From Albidovulum litorale (GTDB lineage Bacteria > Pseudomonadota > Alphaproteobacteria > Rhodobacterales > Rhodobacteraceae): a stretch of 64,000 nucleotides of DNA. Positions 1 through 9,176 of this stretch are shown here, one piece after another. The stretch lies in NCBI RefSeq assembly GCF_025751495.1, contig NZ_JAOWKZ010000005.1, positions 355,276 through 419,275 on the forward strand, given 5' to 3'. The translations under genes were made by a program, and so were the position numbers. The notes beneath the pieces are model-generated. The model saw only the letters and a list, made by a program, of their open reading frames with translations. It was not told where the DNA came from and did no database searches. The stretch's first letter is position 1; each line of letters starts with the position of its first letter.

Positions 1-87
1 TATGTGGAAACCGATGACCGCACCGGCAAGGCCACAAAGGTGCGGATGATCCGCATCGGCGGTCGGCTGGACGAGGCGCGGCCCTGA
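1..87 (+). CDS. 3' end of an unidentified gene
   Basis: Only the last 28 codons and a TGA stop are in the window; the tail is charged and ends in GGRLDEARP. I do not recognise the family from so short a piece. The stop overlaps the next start by one base (TGATG), so the two genes are probably co-transcribed. It is called coding because the frame is open from base 1 and is coupled to the following gene. Confidence 0.5.
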   Translation, partial: YVETDDRTGKATKVRMIRIGGRLDEARP

Positions 88-1037
88 TGCAGGCCCGCTG
101 GCTGTTTCTGGCCTTGATCGTGATCGGAACGAGCTGGGGCCTGACGACGCCGCTTGCGAAGTTCATCATTCTCGGCGGCTACCGCCATTTCGGCATCATC
201 TTCTGGCAGCTGGTCATCGCCTGCCTGATGCTAGGCGGTTGGCTGGTCTTTCGCGGGAGGAGCCTGCCCGTTCACCGCGCGGCCCTCGTGCGCTATGCGT
301 TCATCGCGATCATGGGGACGATTCTGCCCAATGCCGCCTTCTTCTACGCTCAGGAAGGGCTGCCCGCCGGACTGGTCGCTGTCTTCATCGCGTTGGTGCC
401 GATGTTCGCCTTGCCGCTGGCGCTGGCCTTTAGGCTGGAACGGCCGGAGCCTGTACGGTTTCTCGGCATCGTCGCGGGGCTTGCCGGTATCCTGATGATC
501 GTCCTGCCCGAGGCGAGCCTGCCTGACACGGCGGCGCTTGCCTTCGTGCCCGTTGCATTGGCCTGTGCCTTCTTCTACGCGATGGAGGCGACGGGGCTTG
601 GGAAACTCGGAACGGCCGGGCTCGGCCCCGTCGAGCTTTTGGCCGGGGCATCGCTTATGGGCCTGATCCCGGCGCTGGCGCTGGCGCTGCTGACCGACAG
701 CTGGATCACCCCCGCTTTGCCGTTGACCCGCGCCGACGCCGCGCTCGTTGCCACGGCGGCGATCCATGCGGTGGCCTATGCAGGCTATGTCTGGGTCGTC
801 GGCCATGGCGGCGCGGTTTTTGCCGCGCAGGTCAGCTATCTTGTGACAGGGACCGGCGTACTCTGGTCGATGCTGATCCTCGGCGAGCGCTATTCGCTCT
901 GGGTCTGGGGCGCGCTTGCCGTGGTCTTTCTCGGGCTCTTCCTCGTCCAGCCCCGGCCCGCGCGGCGGGATGACAGCGTGCTTGCCCTGCCCATGGGGGA
1001 GGGTAATATCGCACTCCACGACATGCAGGATCATTGA
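87..1037 (+). CDS. EamA/DMT-superfamily transporter
   Basis: This 316-residue membrane protein is almost entirely hydrophobic segments separated by short polar loops, in the two-repeat pattern of EamA (drug/metabolite) carriers, which usually have ten helices. The N-terminus has the family-like GTSWGLTTPLAKF, and the second half carries a TGTGVLWSMLILGERYS segment typical of the end of the second EamA repeat. Such proteins export or import small metabolites across the inner membrane; the substrate cannot be deduced. The last 25 residues are polar and probably cytoplasmic. The start overlaps the preceding stop and its own stop abuts the next ATG, so it lies inside an operon with the SLC13 carrier. 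Confidence 0.85.
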   Translation: MQARWLFLALIVIGTSWGLTTPLAKFIILGGYRHFGIIFWQLVIACLMLGGWLVFRGRSLPVHRAALVRYAFIAIMGTILPNAAFFYAQEGLPAGLVAVFIALVPMFALPLALAFRLERPEPVRFLGIVAGLAGILMIVLPEASLPDTAALAFVPVALACAFFYAMEATGLGKLGTAGLGPVELLAGASLMGLIPALALALLTDSWITPALPLTRADAALVATAAIHAVAYAGYVWVVGHGGAVFAAQVSYLVTGTGVLWSMLILGERYSLWVWGALAVVFLGLFLVQPRPARRDDSVLALPMGEGNIALHDMQDH

Positions 1038-2816
1038 ATGATCGACCTTCCCCTTTCGGCTGATGGCCGGGCCATTTTCACGCTTCTGATCGTTTTGGGC
1101 ATGTTCGTCATGTTCGTGCGCGAACGCTATCCGGTCGAGGTCGTGGCAATCGGCGGTGCGGCGCTCTGCCTTGTCTTCGGGCTTCTGCCCTATGAACTGG
1201 GGCTTCAGGCGCTTACCAATCCCGCTCCATGGACCATCACCGCGATGTTCCTGATCATGGGGGCGCTTGTCCGGACTGGCACGCTGGAATGGCTGACCCA
1301 GACGGCCGAGGCGAATGCCGATCACCGGCCCACGGTGACGCTGGTTATTCTCTTTGGCTTTGTGGCGCTGGCCTCTGCCTTTCTCAACAACACGCCGGTC
1401 GTTGTTGTGATGATCCCGGTTATGGTCTCCATCGCGAGGCGGCTGAATGTGTCGCCCTCCAAGCTCTTGATCCCGCTTTCCTATGCCGCGATCCTCGGCG
1501 GCACGATGACGCTGATCGGGACGTCGACCAACCTGCTGGTCGATGGTGTCGCGCGGAATTCCGGCATCGAACCCTTCACCATCTTCGAGATCACGCCGCT
1601 TGGCGCGATCCAGGTCTTTATCGGCATGATCTATGTTGCTGTAATCGGCCGGCGGCTTTTGCCCGACCGGCAGTCGATGGGCGTGATGCTGGCGGACCGC
1701 CGCAAGCTGAAATTCTTTACCGAGGTTGCCCTTCCCGAGGATAGCAAGCTGATCGGTCAGCCTGTGCTGGAGGTCGATCTGTTCAAACGCTCCGGCGTGC
1801 GGGTGATCGACGTGCTGCGCGGCGACGCGTCATTGCGGCGCGATCTGGCGCCGGTCGTGCTGCAGGCAGGTGACCGGGTCGTCCTACGCACCGAGATGGC
1901 CGAACTTCTTGGCATGCAGGACAACCGCGACATCCGGCTGGTGGACAAGCTCTCCTCGGTCCAGACCGAGACGGTGGAGGTTCTGATCTCCCCCGGCTGC
2001 CGCATGGTCGGACGCTCGCTTGGCGAATTGCGCCTGCGCCGCCGTTACGGGGTCTACCCGCTGGCGGTGCACCGGCGGAACCAGAATATCGGCCGTCAGC
2101 TCGACGATTTGGTGGTGGTCGTGGGCGATACGCTTTTGCTGGAAGGCGCGCCCGAAGATATCCAGCGGCTGGCGGCCGATATGGAACTTGTCGACGTATC
2201 GAAGCCCACGGTGAAGGCCTATCGCCGAAAGATGGCGCCCGTGGCCTTCGGCGTGCTGGCGGGCATCGTGGTTCTGTCCGGGCTCGGCGTCGCGCCGATT
2301 CTGGCCCTGTCGGTCGTTGGGGTGGCCGTCGTGCTGATCACCCGCTGTATCGACGCGGAAGAGGCGTTTTCCTTCATCGAGGGGCGTCTGCTGGCGCTGA
2401 TCTTCTCGATGCTCGCGGTGGGAGCAGCGCTCGACGAGACCGGCGCGGCGCGGCTGCTGGTCGGCTGGATCAGCCCGGCGCTGACCGATCTGCCGCCGCA
2501 ACTGGTGATCCTCGCGGTCTACATGCTGGCGATGGTCCTGACCGAGATCGTGTCGAACAATGCCGTTGGCGTGATCTTCACCCCCGTTGCGGTCGAACTC
2601 GGCAATTCGCTGGGGCTCGACCCGCGCGGCCTGGTCGTCGCGGTGATGTTCGCGGCCTCGGCGGCCTTTTCCACGCCCATCGGATATCAGACCAATATGC
2701 TGGTCTATGGGCCGGGCGGGTACCGGTTCACCGACTATCTCAAGGTCGGTATCCCGCTGAACCTGACGCTCGCCATCACCGCGAGCTTCCTGATCCCGAT
2801 CTTCTGGCCGCTTTGA
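1038..2816 (+). CDS. SLC13-family permease with two TrkA-C (RCK_C) domains
   Basis: This 592-residue secondary carrier has an N-terminal membrane half (about residues 10-205), two soluble TrkA-C-like domains (about 228-290 and 312-380) and a C-terminal membrane half. The SLC13/DASS signatures are visible: NNTPVVVVMIPV in the first half, SNNAVGVIFTP and FSTPIGYQTNM in the second. Relatives move dicarboxylates, sulfate or other anions with sodium or protons; the TrkA-C domains suggest ligand gating. The substrate is unknown. The ATG follows the EamA stop directly. A second carrier of the same architecture lies convergently at 2907-4676. Confidence 0.88.
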   Translation: MIDLPLSADGRAIFTLLIVLGMFVMFVRERYPVEVVAIGGAALCLVFGLLPYELGLQALTNPAPWTITAMFLIMGALVRTGTLEWLTQTAEANADHRPTVTLVILFGFVALASAFLNNTPVVVVMIPVMVSIARRLNVSPSKLLIPLSYAAILGGTMTLIGTSTNLLVDGVARNSGIEPFTIFEITPLGAIQVFIGMIYVAVIGRRLLPDRQSMGVMLADRRKLKFFTEVALPEDSKLIGQPVLEVDLFKRSGVRVIDVLRGDASLRRDLAPVVLQAGDRVVLRTEMAELLGMQDNRDIRLVDKLSSVQTETVEVLISPGCRMVGRSLGELRLRRRYGVYPLAVHRRNQNIGRQLDDLVVVVGDTLLLEGAPEDIQRLAADMELVDVSKPTVKAYRRKMAPVAFGVLAGIVVLSGLGVAPILALSVVGVAVVLITRCIDAEEAFSFIEGRLLALIFSMLAVGAALDETGAARLLVGWISPALTDLPPQLVILAVYMLAMVLTEIVSNNAVGVIFTPVAVELGNSLGLDPRGLVVAVMFAASAAFSTPIGYQTNMLVYGPGGYRFTDYLKVGIPLNLTLAITASFLIPIFWPL

Positions 2817-2880
2817 GGATACCCTTATGCGGTGTGTGCCTGAGCGGCGGCGGGTTCCCCGCTGCCGCGAGGTATATCTT

Positions 2881-2897
2881 CGCGCCGGAACGGCGCG
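2881..2897. terminator. Hairpin between convergent carriers
   Basis: A perfect 7-base inverted repeat (CGCGCCG / CGGCGCG) with a GAA loop sits between two convergent SLC13 genes. A second, imperfect G/C stem lies just upstream around 2843-2868. There is no clear T run, so use as a bidirectional terminator is an inference from position. Confidence 0.5.
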
Positions 2898-2906
2898 TCC
2901 TTTGGA

Positions 2907-4676
2907 TCAGAGCGGCCAGACGAAAAGGATCATCGGCAGCCCGACCGCGATGACCAGGACCTCAAGCGGCAGGCCCATGCGCCAGTAGTCGCCGAACTCA
3001 TAGCCTCCGGGACCGAGGATCAGCATGTTGTTCTTGTGCCCGATGGGCGTGAGGAAGGCAGAGGAAGCAGCGACAGCCACCGCCATCAGAAACGGATCGG
3101 GGGAGGCCCCTAGCGCGCTGGCCATGGCGATGCCCACAGGGGCGGCGACGATGGCGGTCGCGGTGTTGTTCAAGACGTCCGACAGCGTCATCGTTACAAC
3201 CATCAGCACCAGAAGCGCCACCCAGGCCGGTGCGCCCGTCGTCAGGCTGATGATGACTCCTGCGATCAGTTCCGTGCCGCCTGAACTTTCCAGCGCCGCG
3301 CCAAGCGGGATCATAGACCCCAGAAGCACGATCACGGGCCATTCGATATGCTCGTAGATCTCCGAAAGCGGCAGCACGCCTGCGACCACGTATCCGATGG
3401 CGACGGCGCCCAGCGCGACGGGCAGGTCGACAAGACCGAAACTTGCCGCGAAGACGGCTGCGCCGAAGATCGCGATGGCGGTCCAGACATGGGTCTCTTT
3501 CGTCACCATGAGACCGCGTTCCGCAAGCGGCATGCAGCCGAGCCAATCAACGACGTCATCCGCCGTATCCGCCGGGGCGAGCAGCAAAAGGATATCACCC
3601 GCGCGGATACTGGCCTTCCTCAGCGGCCCCTTCACCCGGTGACCGCGCCGCGAAATGCCCATCAGCGCGGTGCGATGACGCCAGATCAGCCCGACGCTTT
3701 CGATTGTCTTGCCCCGGATACGGGCATCGGTGGGCACCACCGCCTCGACCATCGCGTAACCCGCCTTTTCGGCCTCCAGATAGTGTTTGCGCCTATGGTC
3801 GGCGAAATCGAGTCCAAGCCCCGCGCGGAATTCATCGAGTGCTTCGGCCCCCGCCTCGACGAGGATCACGTCGCCAGGTTTGAGTTCGGTCTCGCGTCCG
3901 GCCCCGTAGCGGCGCTTGTCGCCGCGAATGAGCGCCATGACCGCAACCCCGGCCTTGTCGCCCTCGTCATAAAGCGCGCCCATGGTCTGACCGGCCAGTT
4001 TTGTATCCTTGGGCAGGGTCAATTCGGCGATGTAGGCGGCAGTCTCGCGGGTGCCGTTGGCATCCTCGCGATGGGGAATGAGGCGCCAGCCGACGAGCGC
4101 CACGAAGGCAAGCCCCGCAAGCGCCACGACCCCGCCCACCGGCGCGAAATCGAACATCGCGAAGCTTTCGCCCAGCGCGTCTTCGCGGATCGTGGCGATG
4201 ATGATGTTGGGCGGTGTGCCGATCAGCGTCACCATACCGCCGAGGATGGTGGCGAAGGACAGGGGCATCAGTGACAGGCCGGGGCTGCGGCCCGCCTTGC
4301 GGGCGCTCGCGACATCGACGGGCATCAGGAGCGCCAAGGCCGCCACGTTGTTCATGAAGGCCGAGAGCACTCCGCCGACCGCGCCCATGATGGTGATATG
4401 CGCACCGAGCCCCCGGCCCGCGTCGATGAAGGTGCGGGTGATCAGCATTACCACGCCCGCCCGCGTCAGCCCGGCCGAGACGACAAGGACCAGCGCCACA
4501 ACAAGAGTTGCGGGATGGCCGAACCCTTCGAAAGCGGTCTTGGCCGGCACGACCCCGATGATCACGGCGGCGATCAGTGCGGTGAAGGCCACAAGGTCAT
4601 ACCGCCACCGCCCCCAGATGAGGGCCGCGAAGACGAGCCCGAAGAGCGAGAAGAGGATGATCTGGTCCTGCGTCAT
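2907..4676 (-). CDS. SLC13-family permease with TrkA-C domains
   Basis: This is a 589-residue carrier of the same architecture as the one at 1038-2816: membrane half, two TrkA-C-like domains in the middle, second membrane half. Signatures include [40 protein letters not shown] and [12 protein letters not shown]. The reading frame stays open 55 codons upstream, but that stretch would overlap yebC, has no hydrophobic start and lies in its promoter. [16 protein letters not shown] at 4676 is therefore taken as the start. The two carriers are related but clearly different in sequence, so they probably have different anionic substrates. Confidence 0.87.
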   Translation of the reverse strand: MTQDQIILFSLFGLVFAALIWGRWRYDLVAFTALIAAVIIGVVPAKTAFEGFGHPATLVVALVLVVSAGLTRAGVVMLITRTFIDAGRGLGAHITIMGAVGGVLSAFMNNVAALALLMPVDVASARKAGRSPGLSLMPLSFATILGGMVTLIGTPPNIIIATIREDALGESFAMFDFAPVGGVVALAGLAFVALVGWRLIPHREDANGTRETAAYIAELTLPKDTKLAGQTMGALYDEGDKAGVAVMALIRGDKRRYGAGRETELKPGDVILVEAGAEALDEFRAGLGLDFADHRRKHYLEAEKAGYAMVEAVVPTDARIRGKTIESVGLIWRHRTALMGISRRGHRVKGPLRKASIRAGDILLLLAPADTADDVVDWLGCMPLAERGLMVTKETHVWTAIAIFGAAVFAASFGLVDLPVALGAVAIGYVVAGVLPLSEIYEHIEWPVIVLLGSMIPLGAALESSGGTELIAGVIISLTTGAPAWVALLVLMVVTMTLSDVLNNTATAIVAAPVGIAMASALGASPDPFLMAVAVAASSAFLTPIGHKNNMLILGPGGYEFGDYWRMGLPLEVLVIAVGLPMILFVWPL

Positions 4677-4805
4677 GTTTTGGCCTGCCTTTCCCCTCCA
4701 GTGAAGCGGTGCGGCGCGGGCAATGCAAGCGCCCGGCCGGGCTTGCAGCCGGGCAGGGGCCTGACATATAGAGGCGCGAAACCCGAAATACCGACGGAGA
4801 AGGTC

Positions 4806-5549
4806 ATGGCCGGCCATTCTAAATGGGCCAATATCCAGCACCGCAAGGGGCGGCAGGATGCGGCGCGTTCGAAACTTTTTTCCAAGCTCGCGAAGGAAAT
4901 CACCGTCGCGGCGAAGATGGGTGATCCAGACCCCGAGAAAAATCCCCGTCTGCGGCTGGCGGTGAAGGCGGCCAAGGCCGTGTCCTGCCCCAAGGACGTG
5001 ATCGAACGTGCGATCAAGAAATCCATGGGTGGCGACGCCGAGGACTACACCGAAATCCGCTACGAGGGTTACGGGCCCAATGGCATAGCGATCATCGTCG
5101 AGGCGATGACCGACAACCTAAACCGCACCGCGTCGAACGTGCGTTCGACCTTCACCAAGTTCGGCGGCAACCTTGGCACCACCGGTTCGGTGAGCTTCAT
5201 GTTCGACCGGGTGGGCGAGATCACGTATCCGGCCTCGGCGGGCGATGCCGACACGGTAATGATGGCGGCGATCGAGGCCGGCGCGGATGATGTTGAATCG
5301 GACGAGGAAGGTCACTGGATCTACTGCGCCGATACCGAGTTGTCGGCTGTCTCTGACGCGCTCGAATCCGCGCTCGGCGAAAGCGAGGAAGCGAAGCTCA
5401 TCTGGAAGCCGCAGAATCGCACCGATGTCGATTTGGAAACGGCTCAAAAGCTGATGCGCCTGATAGACACGCTGGAAGACGATGACGATGTCCAGACGGT
5501 TACCGCGAATTTCGACATCCCTGAGGATGTCGCGGCGCAACTGGCCTGA
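4806..5549 (+). CDS. yebC: YebC/PmpR-family protein
   Basis: The 247-residue protein begins [19 protein letters not shown], the near-invariant start of the YebC/TACO1 family, and has the usual full length. YebC proteins have been described as DNA-binding regulators and, more recently, as translation factors that help ribosomes through difficult proline-containing stretches. The acidic C-terminal region ([19 protein letters not shown]) is also typical. The ATG at 4806 is preceded by a purine-rich GGAGAAGG ribosome-binding site. The gene is divergent from the SLC13 carrier and is followed by a strong hairpin. Confidence 0.96.
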   Translation: MAGHSKWANIQHRKGRQDAARSKLFSKLAKEITVAAKMGDPDPEKNPRLRLAVKAAKAVSCPKDVIERAIKKSMGGDAEDYTEIRYEGYGPNGIAIIVEAMTDNLNRTASNVRSTFTKFGGNLGTTGSVSFMFDRVGEITYPASAGDADTVMMAAIEAGADDVESDEEGHWIYCADTELSAVSDALESALGESEEAKLIWKPQNRTDVDLETAQKLMRLIDTLEDDDDVQTVTANFDIPEDVAAQLA

Positions 5550-5586
5550 TCCAGCGGAGACGCCTTCGGCATGGTCGTTTTCGATT

Positions 5587-5611
5587 TACGGGCCGCCCCT
5601 TGGGCGGCCCG
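5587..5611 (+). terminator. Strong hairpin after yebC
   Basis: A perfect 11-base stem (ACGGGCCGCCC / GGGCGGCCCGT) with a 3-base loop lies 38 bases after the yebC stop. No long T run follows. It is the likely yebC terminator. Confidence 0.65.
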
Positions 5612-5755
5612 TGTTGCATCCGGCAGGGGTATTTCATTCAAATTCAATCCGGCGGGATGGGAACGAAGGCTGGATACAGCAGCCGCGTGGAGTGGGATCA
5701 GGCCAGCCGTTTTCGGACCTTGCTTCCGGCACCCGGATCAGGTCATGTCGCGGCC

Positions 5756-6661
5756 ATGACCACAGCCGACCAAAGCCGTCCGATTGCTGGCATCCTCTGG
5801 ATGCTGGTCACGGGGCTTTGCTTTGTCGTCGTGACCGGGGTCGTGCGCCATCTCGGCACCGGGTTGCCAGCCGCGCAGTCTGCCTTCATCCGCTTTCTCT
5901 ACGGCATCGTCTTTCTTGCTCCGACGCTCATTCCGGCATTGAAGCGCGGGATAGCACCGGAGGTCTGGAAACTCGCGCTGGGCCGGGGCGTGCTGCATGT
6001 CATGGCAGTAATCCTGTGGTTCTTCGCCATGGCCCGCATTCCGGTCGCCGAGGTCACGGCCATCGGCTACCTAAACCCGATCGTGGTGACGGTTGGCGCG
6101 GCGCTGTTTTTGGGCGAGCGGCTGGCATTCCGGCGGTTGGCGGCCATCGCCATCGCGCTCGTCGGAGCGCTCGTCATTCTCAGACCTGGATTTCGCGAGG
6201 TGATGCCAGGTCATCTGGGTCAGCTGGGGGCTGCGATCTGTTTCGGCCTATCCTACCTTATCGCCAAGCGTATGTCGGTGCTGGTCGCACCGGGCACGAT
6301 CATCGCGCTGCTGTCGCTGATGGTGACGATCGGGCTGGCGCCGCTTGCCTGGGCGGTCTGGGTGCCGCCGACATGGGAACAGGTGGGCTGGCTCGGCGTG
6401 GTGGCAGCTTTCGCGACGCTCGGTCACTATACGATGGCGCGGGCCTTTGTGGCAGCGCCACTGACGGTGACGCAGCCGGTGACCTTCCTGCAGCTTGTCT
6501 GGGCAACGCTTCTGGGTTGGTTCGCCTTCGATGAGGCGGTGGACCCGCTGGTTCTGGCCGGCGGGGCTCTGATCATCGCCGCGATCAGCTACATGACGTG
6601 GCGCGAGGCACAGCTGAAGCGCCGGATCACGACCCCGCCGCCAGTTGCGGCGAAGCTATGA
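5756..6661 (+). CDS. EamA/DMT-superfamily transporter
   Basis: The 301-residue protein consists of repeated hydrophobic segments. It has EamA landmarks in both halves: VRHLGTGLPAAQSAFIRFLY near the N-terminus and an AFDEAVDPLVLAGGALI segment at the end of the second repeat. The frame is open a further 52 codons upstream, but that part is not membrane-like, so MTTADQSRPIAGILWML is preferred. Proteins of this type are often annotated as RhaT/YdcZ-like exporters; the substrate is unknown. It shows only distant similarity to the carrier at 87-1037. The GFA gene follows closely on the same strand. Confidence 0.85.
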   Translation: MTTADQSRPIAGILWMLVTGLCFVVVTGVVRHLGTGLPAAQSAFIRFLYGIVFLAPTLIPALKRGIAPEVWKLALGRGVLHVMAVILWFFAMARIPVAEVTAIGYLNPIVVTVGAALFLGERLAFRRLAAIAIALVGALVILRPGFREVMPGHLGQLGAAICFGLSYLIAKRMSVLVAPGTIIALLSLMVTIGLAPLAWAVWVPPTWEQVGWLGVVAAFATLGHYTMARAFVAAPLTVTQPVTFLQLVWATLLGWFAFDEAVDPLVLAGGALIIAAISYMTWREAQLKRRITTPPPVAAKL

Positions 6662-6686
6662 AAACCTGACCGCAAAGGAGAAGGCG

Positions 6687-7145
6687 ATGACCGAAACAGA
6701 TCCCACCCGTACCGGCGGCTGCCGTTGTGGCGCGGTCCGTTTTACCGTCAGTGCCGATCCCCTCATCACCATGGCCTGCCATTGCAAAGGCTGCCAGCGC
6801 ATGACCGCGAGTGCCTTCTCGCTCAGTTCGCTGCACCGCGACGCGGATTTCACCGTTACCAAGGGCGAACCCGTCATCGGAGGGGCGAAGAACCCGGATG
6901 TGACGCATTACTGCTGCCCGGATTGCATGAGCTGGCTGTTCACTCGGCCCACGGGTCTGCCGGATTTCGTGAATGTCCGGGCGACGATGATGGATGATTG
7001 TACGGGCTATGTACCGTTCATCGAAACCCAGACCGATGAGATGCTGCCCTGGGCCAAGACCGGTGCGAAACACAGCTTTGCGCGTTTCCCCGCGATGGAG
7101 GAATTCCCGGCCCTGATGGCGGAATACGCCGAGCAGGGCCGGTAA
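6687..7145 (+). CDS. GFA family protein (glutathione-dependent formaldehyde-activating enzyme fold)
   Basis: The 152-residue protein has the GFA zinc-binding cysteines: GGCRCGAVRF at the N-terminus, CHCKGCQRMT about 30 residues later, and YCCPDCMSW further on. Family members such as Gfa and CENP-V bind zinc, and some bind glutathione adducts; many have no proven function, so formaldehyde detoxification is only a possibility here. The start is the ATG at 6687, which follows a good AAAGGAG site. An upstream in-frame start would overlap the EamA gene. It is convergent with choV at a spacing of only a few bases. Confidence 0.87.
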   Translation: MTETDPTRTGGCRCGAVRFTVSADPLITMACHCKGCQRMTASAFSLSSLHRDADFTVTKGEPVIGGAKNPDVTHYCCPDCMSWLFTRPTGLPDFVNVRATMMDDCTGYVPFIETQTDEMLPWAKTGAKHSFARFPAMEEFPALMAEYAEQGR

Positions 7146-7150
7146 AGGCT

Positions 7151-8203
7151 TTACCCCCGCGGGTCCAGCAGCCGTCCGATCACGCTCTCCCGCGTGATGC
7201 GGCCAAGTGTCCTGCCGCCTTCGGTGACGGCGAGCGCGGGGACCTCGCGCAGGCGCTCCATCACATCGCGGACGGGTGCTTCGGGGTCGACCTCCGGCGT
7301 GTTGGGCGCGCGCACCGTGACCGGCTCCATGATATCGCAAGCACGCAGAACGCCGAGCGGGTTCATATGGGCGACGAAATCGGCCACGTAATCCGACACC
7401 GGATTGGCAATGATCTCGCGCGCGGTGCCGCATTGCACGATCCGCCCGCCCTCCATCAGCGCGATGCGGTTGCCGATCTTGAAGGCCTCGTCCAGATCAT
7501 GACTGACGAAGATGATCGTGCGATGGAGTTTTTCCTGCAGCTCCAGAAGCTCATCCTGCAAGCGGGTGCGGATCAGCGGGTCGAGGGCGGAGAAGGGTTC
7601 GTCCATCAGAAGGATCGGCGCCTCGGTTGCGAAGGCGCGGGCAAGGCCCACGCGCTGCTGCATGCCGCCCGACAGTTCGCCGACCTTGCGCTCGGCCCAG
7701 TCCGAGAGACCAACCAGCGCCAGCTGTTCATCGACCTTCGCCCGCCGGTCCGCCACCGACTGGCCGCCGAGTTCGAGGCCGAGGCCGACATTTTCGCGCA
7801 CCGTCCGCCAGGGCAGAAGGCCGAATTGCTGAAAGACCATCGCCACGCATTCACGGCGGACACGCAGCAGGTCGGGCACCGAAGCACTGCCCACCTCGCA
7901 GGACCAGCCTTCGTCATGGATCGTCACCGCGCCACGGCAGACCGGGTTCAGACCGTTCACAGCGCGCAGAAGCGTCGACTTGCCGGAGCCCGACAGCCCC
8001 ATCAGCACAAGGATTTCACCCTTGGCAACTGTCAGCGAACAATCGTGGACGCCAAGGACCTGCCCCGTCGCCTTCTGGATCTCGGCCCGGCTCATTCCCT
8101 GATCCATCATTGGCAGGGCGCGGTCAGGGTGATCGCCGAAGACGATATTGACCTTGTCGAATTCGACGGCGATCTCGGTCCCGTTCACCATATCCGCGCC
8201 CAT
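7151..8203 (-). CDS. choV: Choline ABC transporter, ATP-binding subunit
   Basis: The 350-residue ATPase of the quaternary-amine (ProV/OpuAA) class has Walker A GLSGSGKST, signature LSGGMQQRV, Walker B ILLMDEP and a C-terminal CBS-like region (about 290-350). The insertion MMDQGMSRAEIQKATGQ before the Walker motif is typical of ChoV/ProV. It would power import of choline through ChoW from periplasmic ChoX. The ATG at 8203 overlaps the choW stop by one base (a GTG one codon earlier is also possible). Order choX-choW-choV, divergent from betIBA, fits choline supply for glycine betaine synthesis. Confidence 0.93.
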   Translation of the reverse strand: MGADMVNGTEIAVEFDKVNIVFGDHPDRALPMMDQGMSRAEIQKATGQVLGVHDCSLTVAKGEILVLMGLSGSGKSTLLRAVNGLNPVCRGAVTIHDEGWSCEVGSASVPDLLRVRRECVAMVFQQFGLLPWRTVRENVGLGLELGGQSVADRRAKVDEQLALVGLSDWAERKVGELSGGMQQRVGLARAFATEAPILLMDEPFSALDPLIRTRLQDELLELQEKLHRTIIFVSHDLDEAFKIGNRIALMEGGRIVQCGTAREIIANPVSDYVADFVAHMNPLGVLRACDIMEPVTVRAPNTPEVDPEAPVRDVMERLREVPALAVTEGGRTLGRITRESVIGRLLDPRG

Positions 8204-9051
8204 CACATATCCCCCCGCCGCAACATGCGATCGAGCACGATGGCCACGACCACGATGACAAAGCCGCTTTCAAACCCAAGCGCGGTATTCACCGATTGCA
8301 GCGCACGCATGACAGGCACGCCAAGGCCGCTGGCGCCGACAAGGGCGGCGATGACGACCATCGACAGCGACAGCATGATGGTCTGGTTTAGTCCCGCCAT
8401 GATCTGGGGAAAGGCGTAGGGAAGTTCGGCCTTCCAAAGAACCTGGCTCTTGGTCGCGCCGAAGGCCGTCAGTGCCTCGGTCAGCGCCTTGGGGGTGGAG
8501 GAGACACCAAGATGGGTCAGTCGGATCGGCGCGGGCAGGACGAAGACCACCGTGGCCAGAAGGCCCGGCACCATGCCGAGGCCGAAAAAGATGATCGCCG
8601 GAATAAGATAGACAAAGGTCGGCAGCGTCTGCATCAGGTCGAGGATTGGTTGCATCGCGGTGTAAAGCTTTGGCCGGTGCGCGGCGGCAATACCTATGGG
8701 CACGCCCACTGCCATGCAGACAATACAGGATGACAGGATCAGGGTCATGCTCTGCATCGTTTCATCCCAGTAGCCCTGATTGAGGATGAAGAGAAAGCCC
8801 AGAAGGACCAGCACACAAGTCTTCCAGCTGCGCTGAACCAGCCATGTGATGCCCACAAAGATCGCGACGATGATCAGGGGATGCGGAGTCTCCAGCAGCC
8901 AGAGTATGCCATTGATCATCCCGTCCATGACGTCGGAAATCAGCCGGAAGGCCGGCTTCAGATTGTCCTTCATCCAGTCGAAGATGGTCTTTGCGACCTT
9001 GCCGACCGGAATCTTGTAGTTCTCAAGCCAGAGATATTCGAGCCAGTCCAT
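8203..9051 (-). CDS. choW: Choline ABC transporter, permease subunit
   Basis: The 282-residue inner-membrane protein begins MDWLEYLWLENYKIPVGK, like ProW/ChoW permeases, and then has several hydrophobic helices. The binding-protein-dependent transport (EAA) loop is visible around EALTAFGATKSQVLWKAELP followed by PQIMAGLNQTIM. It forms the translocation pore for choline with ChoV and ChoX. Its end is translationally coupled to choV, and a stem-loop separates it from choX upstream. Confidence 0.93.
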   Translation of the reverse strand: MDWLEYLWLENYKIPVGKVAKTIFDWMKDNLKPAFRLISDVMDGMINGILWLLETPHPLIIVAIFVGITWLVQRSWKTCVLVLLGFLFILNQGYWDETMQSMTLILSSCIVCMAVGVPIGIAAAHRPKLYTAMQPILDLMQTLPTFVYLIPAIIFFGLGMVPGLLATVVFVLPAPIRLTHLGVSSTPKALTEALTAFGATKSQVLWKAELPYAFPQIMAGLNQTIMLSLSMVVIAALVGASGLGVPVMRALQSVNTALGFESGFVIVVVAIVLDRMLRRGDM

Positions 9052-9118
9052 TCCTCATCCCCCGAAGGCATGGGCGGCCATGAAAGCCGCCCTGTTTTTC
9101 TTGTATTTATCATAAAGT

Positions 9119-9153
9119 CCCCTCTCCGCCGCAGGGAGGGTGGCGGAGAGGGG
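9119..9153 (-). other. Stem-loop between choX and choW
   Basis: A 12-base perfect stem (CCCCTCTCCGCC / GGCGGAGAGGGG) lies in the 125-base gap after choX and before choW. Such intra-operon hairpins often protect the upstream binding-protein message or partly terminate, giving more binding protein than permease. That role is inferred from position. Confidence 0.6.
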
Positions 9154-9176
9154 ATCGCGCGAGCTGGGTGATGGCG

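Noticed and set aside
231..1325. Long minus-strand frame opposite the EamA and SLC13 genes
   Set aside because: It is rich in Arg, Gly, His and Gln with no domain or hydrophobic pattern, and it spans two real genes; a high-G+C shadow.
4677..4841. N-terminal extension of the second SLC13 carrier
   Set aside because: It would overlap the yebC start and adds a non-membrane Arg-rich stretch; the internal ATG at 4676 fits the family.
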